A stretch of 64,000 nt of DNA from SZUA-35 sp965530755 (lineage in GTDB: Bacteria > Actinomycetota > Acidimicrobiia > Acidimicrobiales > SZUA-35). Shown one piece after another: positions 8,180 to 16,661 of the stretch. Every line of letters starts with the position of its first letter. Positions within the stretch are counted from its first letter, which is position 1. The translations under genes were made by a program, and so were the position numbers. The notes below the pieces were generated by a model. The model saw nothing but the letters and a program-made list of their open reading frames with translations. It searched no databases and had not been told where the DNA came from. The stretch lies in assembly GCA_965530755.1 (NCBI GenBank), contig CBESNA010000017.1, positions 12,735 to 76,734 on the forward strand. Direction: 5' to 3'.

Positions 8180-9303
8180 ACCCGGCCGACTGGAAGCTGG
8201 TTCGGCACCCGCCGACGACGAATCGTTCGCTCCAGGCTCACGACGCAGCGGATGCCCTCGCTCTCGCTGAGGTCGGAGCAACCTCGCTCGGCCGGGTGAT
8301 AGTGGTCAACGACGGTTTCGGCGCACTGTCGATCCCGTTGGTTGGCGTCGGAGCCGAAGTCGTCGCTTGGGGTGACTCGGTGCTCGCCGAAGAGGCCATC
8401 ACTCGCAATCTCGCGAACAACGGCCTCAATTCCGGCGCCGTGCAATTCGTGGCATCCACCGGCTCTCCTGCTGGACGATTCGACGCCGTACTGATCAAGG
8501 TCCCGAAGACGTCTGCGCTCCTGGAGGCGCAGCTCCTCGGCCTCCGATCGGTGTTGTCAGAGGACACTCGGGTGATCGGGGCAGGGATGGTGAAACACAT
8601 TCACACCAGCACCGTCGCTGCGTTCGAAGCGATCATCGGGCCAACGATCACCTCGCTGGCGACCAGGAAGGCGCGGTTGATCCATGCGACCTTCGACCCC
8701 GATCGCCGACCGGACTCCCCGGATCCGACCCGCTATCGAACCGAGCCCGATGGCAAGGGCCGGAGCGTCGAGGTGGTCAGTCGGGCCAACGTCTTCTCCC
8801 AGTCGAAGCTCGACATCGGGACTCGCCTACTGCTGGCGCATCTTCCAACGGTGCCCGATGGCGGAGCTGCGCTCGACCTCGGCTGCGGCAATGGCGTTCT
8901 CGGTGTTTCCCTCGCGCTGACATTCAGCGGAGGCTCCGTCACCTTCACCGACGTTTCACACGCTGCGGTCGCGTCGGCCACGGACACGTATGTTGCCAAT
9001 CTCGGTGACGTTGATTCCCGCGCTCGTTTTCTCGTCACCGATCTGGCGGCGGGCGTCGCCGATCGATCGATGGACGTCGTGGTCATCAACCCACCGTTCC
9101 ACGATCAACACGTGATTGGCGACGAGACGGCCCGGCGCATGTTCGCCGAAGCTGAACGAGTGCTGCGGCCAGGGGGAGAAGTGCGGGTGATCGGGAACCG
9201 ACACCTCGGTTATCACCGCCAGCTTGGCCGACGGTTCGGAGCGGCAGAAGTTGTTGCGTCGACTCCGAAGTTCGTGGTGGTCAGTGCTCGCCGGCCGGTG
9301 TAG
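8176..9303 (+). CDS. RlmG/RsmC-like class I methyltransferase (two-domain)
   Basis: A 375-residue protein with the two-domain layout of rRNA guanine-N2 methyltransferases RlmG and RsmC. An N-terminal pseudo-methyltransferase half is followed by the catalytic half with the SAM site LDLGCGNGVLGV and the target-base motif NPPF in VVINPPFHD. The GTG at 8176 overlaps the plsC stop and gives the family length; an upstream extension of the frame lies in plsC. Its last 23 bases overlap the 3' end of the convergent transporter gene. Which rRNA base it modifies cannot be told. Confidence 0.85.
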   Translation: MNPADWKLVRHPPTTNRSLQAHDAADALALAEVGATSLGRVIVVNDGFGALSIPLVGVGAEVVAWGDSVLAEEAITRNLANNGLNSGAVQFVASTGSPAGRFDAVLIKVPKTSALLEAQLLGLRSVLSEDTRVIGAGMVKHIHTSTVAAFEAIIGPTITSLATRKARLIHATFDPDRRPDSPDPTRYRTEPDGKGRSVEVVSRANVFSQSKLDIGTRLLLAHLPTVPDGGAALDLGCGNGVLGVSLALTFSGGSVTFTDVSHAAVASATDTYVANLGDVDSRARFLVTDLAAGVADRSMDVVVINPPFHDQHVIGDETARRMFAEAERVLRPGGEVRVIGNRHLGYHRQLGRRFGAAEVVASTPKFVVVSARRPV

Positions 9304-10840
9304 CCGCGTCGGCGTCGTCGTGAGCCGCCAACGCCGTGGTCGTTCTGAGTTCGAGTTCGGGCAGGAACCAGACGATGACGACGAGAATCGCCATCACGGG
9401 AATGGCCGACCAGAACACGGCGTTCGAACCGACGGCGACGGCTTCCTCGACGGCACGGCGTAACGACGGTTCGAGGGCGGCGATGTCGTCTGGAGTCGAC
9501 AGCAGCTCGTCAACATCGACCGAGGAGTCGAGTCCCGACAATTGGCTCGTGATTCGTCCGGTCAGCAATGCACCGAACGCACCGACTCCCAATGTCTGGC
9601 CCAGTGTGCGAAAGAAGTTGATGGCGGCGGTGCCCGTCCCGAGATCGGGAAGATCGAGGGAGTTCTGGGTGGCCGTCGTCATGGTCGGGAACGCAACACC
9701 CATCGAGAATCCCATGACGATCAGCCACGGGATCGCCGATGCCGCAACGCTGTCGGCATCGAGGAAGGTGAACGAGATCAGCGATGCCAGAGTCAGCACG
9801 GGCGCGATCTGCACCAGTCTGAGGTAGCGGCCGGTCCCGGTGGTGACGCGCCCGGCCAGGTACGAGCCGATGCTGACGGCCACGCTCATCGACGCCAGAA
9901 TCAGACCGGCTCTGGTGGCTGACTCCCCGAGCGACACCTGAAAGAAGAGTGGGAAGAAGGCCAGCACTCCCATGCCGGCAATTCCGTACACCGCATTGCC
10001 GGCGATCATGATGCGGAACGTCGGGTTGCCGAACAGTCTCATCGGCAGGAGCGGCTCAGGTGCTCGCTGCTCCCACAGCACGAAGCCGACGGAGCCGACG
10101 CCAGCAACGATGAAGAGGCCGATGATCTGCGGCGAGTTCCAGGGATAGGTGCCACCCCCGAGGGCGAGGCCGAAGATCAACGATGTCACGGCCGCAACCA
10201 GGATTGCTGCGCCGCCGATGTCGAGTATGTGCTCGCGAGGCGGCAACTGGAAGGTCAGGTTGCGGTGGATGACGATGGCCGCGATCAGGCCGAGAGGAAT
10301 GTTGATCAGGAAGATCCAGCGCCACGATGCGACGTCGACGAAGACGCCGCCGATCACCGGACCGACCAGCGCCGAGAAGGTGAAGTTCATCGTGTAGTAC
10401 GCCATGTACCGACCACGTTCTCTCGGCGAGAAGATGTCCCCGATCACGATGAACCCCATCGCCATCAGGCCGCCGCCACCGATGCCTTGCAGGCCTCTCG
10501 ACACGATCAGTTGCCACATCGTTTGTGAGGCCGCGGCCATGACAGAGGTCACGACGAAGATCGAGAGGGCAGCCTCGGTGAGTGCGCGCCGTCCGTAGAG
10601 GTCGCTGAGCTTGCCGTAGAGCGGTGTGGCCGCAACGGAACCGAGGAGGTAGGCGGTGAGAACCCAGGGCAACTGATCGATCCCACCGAGGTCGCCGGCG
10701 ATCGTCGGAAGGGCGGTGGAGACGGCGGTGCCATCGAGGGAGGCGAGGAATGTCGACACGAGCATCCCGATGAAGATCGAATGCGTCTGTCGTTTGGTCA
10801 GCGATCCGGTGACTCCGTGCTGCGTCGGTGCGCTTGCCAT
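9281..10840 (-). CDS. DHA2-family drug/proton antiporter (MFS, 14 TM type)
   Basis: A 519-residue major facilitator protein of the EmrB/QacA class, predicted to export drugs or other small hydrophobic compounds with the proton gradient. Motif A appears as GKLSDLYGRR in the loop after TM2 and motif C as LVGPVIGG in TM5. Length and hydrophobic pattern fit 14 membrane segments. ATG 10840 (MASAPTQ) is chosen; another in-frame start lies at 10882. The 3' end overlaps the convergent methyltransferase gene by 23 bases. No adjacent regulator hints at the substrate. Confidence 0.88.
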   Translation of the reverse strand: MASAPTQHGVTGSLTKRQTHSIFIGMLVSTFLASLDGTAVSTALPTIAGDLGGIDQLPWVLTAYLLGSVAATPLYGKLSDLYGRRALTEAALSIFVVTSVMAAASQTMWQLIVSRGLQGIGGGGLMAMGFIVIGDIFSPRERGRYMAYYTMNFTFSALVGPVIGGVFVDVASWRWIFLINIPLGLIAAIVIHRNLTFQLPPREHILDIGGAAILVAAVTSLIFGLALGGGTYPWNSPQIIGLFIVAGVGSVGFVLWEQRAPEPLLPMRLFGNPTFRIMIAGNAVYGIAGMGVLAFFPLFFQVSLGESATRAGLILASMSVAVSIGSYLAGRVTTGTGRYLRLVQIAPVLTLASLISFTFLDADSVAASAIPWLIVMGFSMGVAFPTMTTATQNSLDLPDLGTGTAAINFFRTLGQTLGVGAFGALLTGRITSQLSGLDSSVDVDELLSTPDDIAALEPSLRRAVEEAVAVGSNAVFWSAIPVMAILVVIVWFLPELELRTTTALAAHDDADAATPAGEH

Positions 10841-10913
10841 GCCGCAGCTTCCCAGACTCACCGCTGAGCCCCAAGTCCGCACCGAGCTCGGGTTGGATTG
10901 GTTGTGGGGCGGG

Positions 10914-11432
10914 TCAGTCGCCGGTGGCGCCGTCGATCGACTGGCGGATGTAGTCGGCGTGGCCGCAATGCCTGGCGTACTCCTCGATCATGTGGACCAT
11001 GATCCAGCGAAGGTTCCAAGGCCTGTCATCGACCTTCCTCACCCGCTCGGAGAGCTGGTCGAGCGACGATGCGGCAGCCGTGGTCACCCGGCTTCGAGCG
11101 ACGGCCTCGTTGAAGAGATCGCGAAGCTCATCTCCGGGCCGTTCCTTGGCGTGATGGAACTCCCAATCGTGATCGTCATCCCACGGTATCGATGCCCATG
11201 GCTCGATTTCGTCGCGACCGGCGAACTGGTTGTCGAACCACGAGTCCTCCACGAGTGCCATGTGCATGAGGAGCCCGCCGATGGTGAGGTCCGAGGGCGC
11301 GCAGGCCTGCGCCAGCTGAGCATCATCGAGGCCATCGGCCTTGCGGAGGAGGACGGCCCGGTAGTAGTCGAGCATCTCGCCGAGCGTGGTCGGTTCGTCC
11401 GCCGACCGCTGCATTTCCGGGAGGCTGTTCAC
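10914..11432 (-). CDS. DinB/DUF664-family protein
   Basis: A 172-residue four-helix-bundle protein of the DinB superfamily. Histidines in LLMHMALVEDSWF and in MIEEYARHCGHADYIRQ are in the places that bind a divalent metal in this family. Many actinobacterial members are putative thiol- (mycothiol-) dependent transferases; the substrate here is unknown. It overlaps the end of ispH by 4 bases and so is probably read from the ispH mRNA. Confidence 0.85.
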   Translation of the reverse strand: MNSLPEMQRSADEPTTLGEMLDYYRAVLLRKADGLDDAQLAQACAPSDLTIGGLLMHMALVEDSWFDNQFAGRDEIEPWASIPWDDDHDWEFHHAKERPGDELRDLFNEAVARSRVTTAAASSLDQLSERVRKVDDRPWNLRWIMVHMIEEYARHCGHADYIRQSIDGATGD

Positions 11433-12481
11433 AGCGTCACCAGCACGTCTGATGCCCCGATGTGGCGATCGTTGAGCTCTGGACGAGCTTCGAAACTCCC
11501 GCCGAGCCCGACCGTGGCGACGATGTCGATGGCGGCGAGGAGTTCCCGCAGATTCCGAGGAGGGGGGAAGTACTCGTCCTCGTCGGTGATGCGAATCTCT
11601 TCGACGCCGTTGGTCGGGGCCAGGTAGTCGATCACGGCTTGGACCACGTCTTCAGGAGCGGAAGCACCCGCCGTGACTCCGATGGTGCCGCTGAGCCCGT
11701 CCGGCAATTCGTCCGGCCCGTTCACCCGAAACACCTGAGGGCAGCCGGCCTCGGTTGCCAGTTTCGCCAAGGCGTTGGTGTTCGAGCTGTTGGCCGAGCC
11801 GATCACCACGACGGCATCACAGCGGTCGGCGATCGACATCAGGGCTGACTGCCGGTTGGTGGTGGCGAAGCAGAGATCGCTGCGTCCGGGCTGCCAGAGG
11901 TCGGGGAAGCGCTCCTTGGCTGCATCAGCGACTTGGCTCCAATCACGATGCGACAGGGTCGTCTGCGCCAACAGTGCCGTCGGTTCCTCGAAGTGGGGGA
12001 GGGCGGCGACTTCCTCGATCGATTCGACCCTGCTGATGGAGTCCGGGGCGACCGCCATGGTGCCGACCGCCTCCTCGTGGCCATCGTGGCCGACGTAGAT
12101 GACCCGATATCCCTTCTTGGCCCTGACCTTGACCTCGTGATGGACCTTGGTGACCAGCGGGCAGACCGCGTCGACGACGTAGCTGCCGCGTTCTTTGGCG
12201 GCGCTGACGACCTCGGGAGCCGAGCCGTGAGCTGAGAGCATGATGGGCTTGCCCTTCGGCACCTCGTCGATGTCGTCGACGAAGACGACGCCCAACTCCA
12301 CGAACCGATCGACGACCAATTTGTTGTGGACGATCTCGTGGTAGCAGTAGACGGGTGGCTCGAATGCCCGCACCATCCAGCTCAGCGCCTTGATCGCCAT
12401 CTCGACCCCTGCGCAGAATCCACGAGGTGCGCAGAGGAGCACCTGGTCGACGGTCGTGTTCTGCTCGGAGGTCGTGGACAC
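11429..12481 (-). CDS. ispH: 4-hydroxy-3-methylbut-2-enyl diphosphate reductase
   Basis: IspH (350 residues), the last enzyme of the MEP isoprenoid pathway, giving IPP and DMAPP. The three cluster-binding cysteines are Cys23 (PRGFCAGV), Cys107 (DAVCPLVTK) and Cys204 (DLCFATTNRQ). The histidines and Glu of the substrate pocket are present in YHEIVHN, SAHGS and GHEEAVGT. Start GTG 12481 is supported by a TAGCCT box 6 bases upstream. A DinB-like gene follows with a 4-base overlap. Confidence 0.97.
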   Translation of the reverse strand: MSTTSEQNTTVDQVLLCAPRGFCAGVEMAIKALSWMVRAFEPPVYCYHEIVHNKLVVDRFVELGVVFVDDIDEVPKGKPIMLSAHGSAPEVVSAAKERGSYVVDAVCPLVTKVHHEVKVRAKKGYRVIYVGHDGHEEAVGTMAVAPDSISRVESIEEVAALPHFEEPTALLAQTTLSHRDWSQVADAAKERFPDLWQPGRSDLCFATTNRQSALMSIADRCDAVVVIGSANSSNTNALAKLATEAGCPQVFRVNGPDELPDGLSGTIGVTAGASAPEDVVQAVIDYLAPTNGVEEIRITDEDEYFPPPRNLRELLAAIDIVATVGLGGSFEARPELNDRHIGASDVLVTL

Positions 12482-12487
12482 GGGCTC

Positions 12488-12493
12488 AGGCTA
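12488..12493 (-). promoter_or_regulatory. -10 box for ispH (predicted leaderless)
   Basis: TAGCCT on the minus strand, 6 bases before GTG 12481; it lies between ispH and the stop of the next upstream gene (12495). Confidence 0.55.
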
Positions 12494-12494
12494 C

Positions 12495-13250
12495 TCAGCG
12501 GGCGTAGAGCGAGGTGCCGTGCTCGATCATCTCGTTGACTGCCGTCTTCAGGGCCTTGACCGTTGTGTTGTACATCGAACTCCCGATCGACACACGGCGG
12601 ACACCGAGTGCCTCGAGTTCTGGAACCGATGGAGACGACGGCATGGCCAAGACGTTGATCGGCTGCTTGACGGCAGAAACGATCGCCGCGATGTCGGCCG
12701 CAGTCGTGAGGCCCGGGGCGTAGAGCACCTCGGCCCCTGCGGCCTCGTACGCCTGGAGCCGGATGATGGTGTCGGCCAGCAGATCGGGGTCGGAGCGGTA
12801 CAAGTGGTTCTCCGCCCGAGCAGTCAGAACCAATCCGTGCTCCGCGCAAGCAGCAACTGCTCGAGCCACAGCCTCGGTGGCCTGCTCGATTGAGTCGATC
12901 GCGCCGGAAACAGGGTCGTAGTCCTCGATCGAGCAGCCGGCCGCCCCGGCGTCGGCCAGGAGCCGGACGGTCTGTTCGATCCCGCCGGGGTCATCGGCGA
13001 ACAGGCGCTCGGAGTCGACGTTGAGTGGAACGGTGATGAAGTCGGTGAGGTCGGCCACGTGGGCGATGAGCTCATCTCGGGTGAGTTCCTGGTCGTCCTT
13101 GCCGATGGATCGGGCGTGGCCGGCGCTGGTGGTGGCCAAGGCAAGGAAACCAGCGTCCTGCATGATCTTCGCCGATCCGCGATCCCATGGATTGGGCATC
13201 ACGAAGGTGCCGTCCTGGTGGATCGCTCGGAAGATGGAGGTCGAGGTCAT
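12495..13250 (-). CDS. Isocitrate lyase/PEP mutase family protein
   Basis: A 251-residue TIM-barrel protein of the PEP mutase/isocitrate lyase superfamily. Family features include the N-terminal MPNPWDRGSAKIM block, IEDYDP (metal and substrate loop) and LTARAENHLY. The usual catalytic KKCGH-type loop of isocitrate lyase is not seen, which points to the broad oxaloacetate-decarboxylase / 2-methylisocitrate-lyase-like subgroup whose substrates are mostly unassigned. The gene has its own predicted promoter and no functional partner nearby. Confidence 0.83.
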   Translation of the reverse strand: MTSTSIFRAIHQDGTFVMPNPWDRGSAKIMQDAGFLALATTSAGHARSIGKDDQELTRDELIAHVADLTDFITVPLNVDSERLFADDPGGIEQTVRLLADAGAAGCSIEDYDPVSGAIDSIEQATEAVARAVAACAEHGLVLTARAENHLYRSDPDLLADTIIRLQAYEAAGAEVLYAPGLTTAADIAAIVSAVKQPINVLAMPSSPSVPELEALGVRRVSIGSSMYNTTVKALKTAVNEMIEHGTSLYAR

Positions 13251-13256
13251 GGTCGA

Positions 13257-13262
13257 ATCGTA
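13257..13262 (-). promoter_or_regulatory. -10 box for PEP-mutase-like gene (predicted leaderless)
   Basis: TACGAT on the minus strand, 6 bases before ATG 13250. Confidence 0.55.
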
Positions 13263-13319
13263 GGCCGAGTCCGGGAATCCTGAGACTGGACGCGGCGGAA
13301 CCCCCGCTCTCGCCTGACC

Positions 13320-14558
13320 TCAGTTGGTGCACGGTTTTCGCTCGTCGCTTGGGTCGAACCGGTCAGGCCGAGTGTTGCCGTGGTGGGTGCCGTCAGGGCG
13401 GAAGATCCTGAGCGTGCGGTCGGGGAGGAGTTTGATGGCCCACTGGCCCTCGTGGACACGGTGGTGATGTGTGGAGCAGAGCGGCACGAGGTTGTCGAGA
13501 TTGGTAGCGCCGCCCTGGTTCCATTCATGGATGTGGTGGGCCTGACACCAGGAGACAGGCCGATCGCAGCCTTGCCAAGCGCAGGCGGCATACATGGCGT
13601 TGAGTGCCACCCACTGAGTTTTGGTGGCGGTGCGGTGTTGGCGCCCGACGTCGATCACGACGCCATCGGCATCGAGTACGACTCGGCGGATGAGCGCGTC
13701 GCAGCCGAGGCGGGTGATCGTGTCGTGGGACAGCTCGCTGCCATCACGTGTTTCTCTCGTGGCGTGTTCGTGAGGCCCGCTGGTCGCCGAGTCGGCGTCG
13801 ATGATGACGAGGATTTCTGGCCGCCCCTTGGCACCGTTCCCATGCTGGATCAGTTCGACGAGGGCGGCGGCGTCGAGGTGTCGACCTTTGGTGATGGGTT
13901 CGCCGGCGTTACTGGCGCTGGCCGCCATGGCGGAGGCTTCCCGTTCGATCCCGTTCTTGACTGAGGCAAACCATTCCGGGTCGAAGGAGCCCCTGATGTG
14001 ACCCATGCCGTTTCGGTCGGTCCACAACGACAGGCTGGAAGCTTGACGTTGGCCGACGGCTTTGGCTCGGCCGTGATCGTCGGCGATGCGGTTGGCGATG
14101 CGGCGAACGTTCTTGGCGAAGGTGTCGACGGGTTGGTTGTTGGTTCGGTTGACGAGGTCGGCGGCCGCAGCGTCGAAGAGCGGGCGGGACTCGAGTTCGA
14201 GGTTGTTGGCGGCTCTGGCGATGGCGTCGAGGTGTTCGCCGCTGATGGTTCCGTTGTCGAGTGCTGGGCCGAGGTCCGGGATGTCGTCGACGATTCTGGA
14301 GCGGGCAGCGTTGCGGCGAGCCGTGGCACTGCTGACGTCGCTGTTGTCATGAAAGGCGTCGTTGGCGTCTGGGCCCCTGTTGCGGCTCGACAGATGGTCG
14401 CAGTGTTGGCCGGCTCGGACCTTGAGTGCGGTGAGAACGCGATCGGCTCTGGTGATGTCGTCGAGGAGGGCCCGGGTGTGGGCCGTGTCGAGCTCGGACA
14501 CCACGATGGCGGCGGTGTCGGCTGCGAGTGCTTGCAGTGTGTTCGACAGGTCAGCCAT
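13320..14558 (-). CDS. DUF222 / HNH endonuclease protein (13E12-repeat type)
   Basis: A 412-residue protein of the actinobacterial DUF222-HNH family, known in M. tuberculosis as 13E12 repeat proteins. The N-terminal 250 residues are the helical DUF222 part. The C-terminal HNH domain is complete: paired Cys in AWQGCDRPVSWC, AHHIHEW, GGATNLDNLVPLC and THHHRVHEGQW. A strong SD (GGAGAGGAGGAG) lies just before the ATG. The promoter has a perfect LexA box in its spacer, so the gene should be induced by DNA damage. The upstream 90 bases are AT-rich compared with the neighbourhood, which may reflect acquisition. The cellular DNA target is unknown. Confidence 0.92.
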   Translation of the reverse strand: MADLSNTLQALAADTAAIVVSELDTAHTRALLDDITRADRVLTALKVRAGQHCDHLSSRNRGPDANDAFHDNSDVSSATARRNAARSRIVDDIPDLGPALDNGTISGEHLDAIARAANNLELESRPLFDAAAADLVNRTNNQPVDTFAKNVRRIANRIADDHGRAKAVGQRQASSLSLWTDRNGMGHIRGSFDPEWFASVKNGIEREASAMAASASNAGEPITKGRHLDAAALVELIQHGNGAKGRPEILVIIDADSATSGPHEHATRETRDGSELSHDTITRLGCDALIRRVVLDADGVVIDVGRQHRTATKTQWVALNAMYAACAWQGCDRPVSWCQAHHIHEWNQGGATNLDNLVPLCSTHHHRVHEGQWAIKLLPDRTLRIFRPDGTHHGNTRPDRFDPSDERKPCTN

Positions 14559-14575
14559 GGCTCCTCCTCTCCCAT

Positions 14576-14605
14576 CATGATATCGAACACAGGTTCGACT
14601 GTCAA
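14576..14605 (-). promoter_or_regulatory. Promoter of the DUF222/HNH gene
   Basis: Minus-strand -35 TTGACA (14605-14600) and -10 TATCAT (14581-14576) with an 18-base spacer, the strongest sigma70-type promoter in the window. Confidence 0.75.
14583..14598. promoter_or_regulatory. LexA (SOS) box
   Basis: TCGAACACAGGTTCGA, a perfect match to the actinobacterial SOS box TCGAAC-N4-GTTCGA. It occupies almost the whole spacer between the -35 and -10 elements, where bound LexA would block RNA polymerase. Confidence 0.88.
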
Positions 14606-14650
14606 TACATGTCGATCAAATACAAGAAGATAAGGTAAGAAATAGACGCA

Positions 14651-15379
14651 TCAAAAGGCAAAAGTAGTCGAGAGCCGAGCACGTTGCTGTCCAGCACCGT
14701 CGAAATTGTCGGCGGCGAGCCACTGCTGGAACATGCGGTCGATCCTCGGCCAGTCACTCTCGATCATGGCGAACCACGCAGTGTCGCGGTTGCGACCCTT
14801 GTAGTGAGTGGCATGACGGAACGTCCCTTCGTAGGCGAAACCAAGGCGGTGGGCAGCAGCGATCGACGGTGCGTTCAGGGCGTCGCATTTCCACTCGTAG
14901 CGTCGGTAGTTGGCCTCGAACGCCCGTTTCATCATGAGATACATCGCCTCGGTCGCAGCCGCCGTTCGCTGCAGCGATGGGCTGAAGTGGATGTGTCCTA
15001 CTTCGACAGAGGCGCTCCGAGGGTCGATCCGCAGATAGGCCGCGAGTCCGGTGCAACGACCGGAGATGAGATCGATGATCGTGAAGAACATGGGATCTCG
15101 CGCGTCCTGGTCTGGCTGCTCGGTCCAGGCACCGAGCCACGTATCAAAGGCATCTCGAGTGGCGAACGGGCCATAGGGCAGGTACGTCCAGGAAATGTCG
15201 TCCGCAGCCGAGAAGGCGGCCCAGAGTTCGTCGCCGTGAGCTTCGGCGAGTGGAACGAGACGACAGAACACTCCTTCCATCGCGTCTCCGGGCGGCGGGC
15301 TGTCTGGGAGCGGAACGGTGATCGCCAGGCCAACTGGCTGACCCAAGTCATTGATCGTTGATTCGAGGAACTCGTCCAT
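14651..15379 (-). CDS. GNAT N-acetyltransferase, RimJ/RimL-like
   Basis: A 242-residue GNAT protein. The acetyl-CoA core runs from SVEVGHIHFSPSLQRTAAATEA (beta4 and pyrophosphate loop, here without the strict Q/RxxGxG) to WKCDALNAPSIAAAHRLGFAYEGTFR, the usual RimJ/L-type end. This subgroup often acetylates amino groups of proteins or small molecules; the substrate is unknown. Met at 15379 is chosen, with Met 15397 as an alternative; the long upstream extension overlaps the next gene and is not family sequence. A second GNAT lies directly upstream. Confidence 0.83.
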   Translation of the reverse strand: MDEFLESTINDLGQPVGLAITVPLPDSPPPGDAMEGVFCRLVPLAEAHGDELWAAFSAADDISWTYLPYGPFATRDAFDTWLGAWTEQPDQDARDPMFFTIIDLISGRCTGLAAYLRIDPRSASVEVGHIHFSPSLQRTAAATEAMYLMMKRAFEANYRRYEWKCDALNAPSIAAAHRLGFAYEGTFRHATHYKGRNRDTAWFAMIESDWPRIDRMFQQWLAADNFDGAGQQRARLSTTFAF

Positions 15380-15444
15380 GCGGCGATCATGCCCCATCGG
15401 GGCCGATCTCGATGCAGCCGACGTCGGACTGAGTTCCGACGTTG

Positions 15445-16023
15445 TCAATGGGACGGCTGGATCGACTTCTTCCAATTCGCTCGGGTCAGCCGGTAGAGCA
15501 CGTGGTGGACCAGCGGACTGCCGGCGGGCACCCGCGGATGGTCGAAATCTTCGCCCGCGTCGGTGGTCATACCGAGCTTTTCCATCACCCTTCGGGACCC
15601 GAGGTTGATCGCGGCTGTGAACGACACGATCTCGGGGAGGTCGAGTCGCTCGAACCCATCGGCCAGCACCCGCTCGGCCGCCTCGGTGGCGTAGCCGCGA
15701 CCCCAGGCCCACGAGTCCAGCCGCCAACCCACCTCGACCGCCGGTGTGAACGGGGCATCGAAGGTCGCCGTCCAGAGCCCGACGAAGCCGGCGAATCGTC
15801 CGGCACTCGGTTCCTGGGTCTCGACGGCCCAGAGTCCGAACCCGCTGTCCTCGAAGTGTTGTTCGATTCGATCGACGAACGCGTCGCTCTCGGCGCTGGT
15901 CAGCGGAGCATGAAAGAACTCCATGACCTCCGCGTCGGCGTTCATCGCCGCAAACGACGCTCGGTCATCGGGCTTCCAACGCCGCAGGCGGAGACGTTCG
16001 GTCTCCAGCGATGGAATCGACAT
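15445..16023 (-). CDS. GNAT N-acetyltransferase, RimJ/RimL-like
   Basis: A 192-residue GNAT beginning with the family signature LETERLRLRRWKPDD. The core VEVGWRLDSWAWGRGYATEA carries the pyrophosphate-binding RGYAT loop, and SFTAAINLGSRRVMEKLGM is the terminal helix-strand. The ATG overlaps the upstream stop as TGATG, a translational coupling to the MDMPI-like gene. It is distinct in sequence from the GNAT downstream, so the pair is not a recent duplication. Substrate unknown. Confidence 0.87.
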   Translation of the reverse strand: MSIPSLETERLRLRRWKPDDRASFAAMNADAEVMEFFHAPLTSAESDAFVDRIEQHFEDSGFGLWAVETQEPSAGRFAGFVGLWTATFDAPFTPAVEVGWRLDSWAWGRGYATEAAERVLADGFERLDLPEIVSFTAAINLGSRRVMEKLGMTTDAGEDFDHPRVPAGSPLVHHVLYRLTRANWKKSIQPSH

Positions 16024-16640
16024 CAGGCCAGCCCTGGTGGACGTCGGGCAACAGAGCCGTCCCATTCTGACAATGGTGCGCAGTGCCAGGCCCACCCGCT
16101 GAGGCGAGGTTGATCGGGGAGGGCGATCCGGCCGTTGGCCCAGCGCAATTGGCTCCATGGATCGGCATCGCCGGTCACCCAAGGGAAGAGTCGGTGAAGA
16201 ACCGGCTCGACGAGGTTCGGCGCCGGATCGAACACGGATCCGAGCCCACGGGCCGCGTCGTCGGTGTGGATGAGCATCTCGTCACACGCCATGGCTGCGA
16301 AGCCAGACGGGTCGGCCATACCCATCGGGTGGAAGCCGCGAGCGGTTGGGGGCGAGGTATCGACCACCGCAGCCAGGACTGCGGCGTAGGTCCGCAGCGT
16401 CTCGATGACGTCTGCCACCGCTTCGTCGGTTTTGACTCGGTGTTCCACCGGCTGAAGATCGGCTCCTCCAGCGGCCAGGTCGATTCCGTACCAGATGCAG
16501 CCCTCTGCGGTGTGGCCGACCACCTCGACCACCGACATGTCGAGCTCGGGGATGGGCGCGCTCCAGTCCCCACCGAGATGGTCTCTGAGGAAACCGACGC
16601 AGGCGTCGGCTGTTCGTCTGATGTGTTCAGAATCAACCAC
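16023..16640 (-). CDS. Maleylpyruvate-isomerase-like (MDMPI N-terminal, DinB superfamily) protein
   Basis: A 205-residue protein resembling actinobacterial TIGR03086/MDMPI-type proteins. A helical DinB-like bundle carries histidines in VVEVVGHTAEGCIWY and EMLIHTDDAARGLG, the probable metal ligands. A C-terminal part has the WAWHCAPLSEWDG block. Family members are often mycothiol-dependent. It heads a small unit with the following GNAT (TGATG overlap). Confidence 0.72.
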   Translation of the reverse strand: MVDSEHIRRTADACVGFLRDHLGGDWSAPIPELDMSVVEVVGHTAEGCIWYGIDLAAGGADLQPVEHRVKTDEAVADVIETLRTYAAVLAAVVDTSPPTARGFHPMGMADPSGFAAMACDEMLIHTDDAARGLGSVFDPAPNLVEPVLHRLFPWVTGDADPWSQLRWANGRIALPDQPRLSGWAWHCAPLSEWDGSVARRPPGLA

Positions 16641-16647
16641 GCCCGAG

Positions 16648-16653
16648 ATCGTA
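16648..16653 (-). promoter_or_regulatory. -10 box for MDMPI-like gene (predicted leaderless)
   Basis: TACGAT on the minus strand, 7 bases before GTG 16640. Confidence 0.55.
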
Positions 16654-16661
16654 GATCGAGG

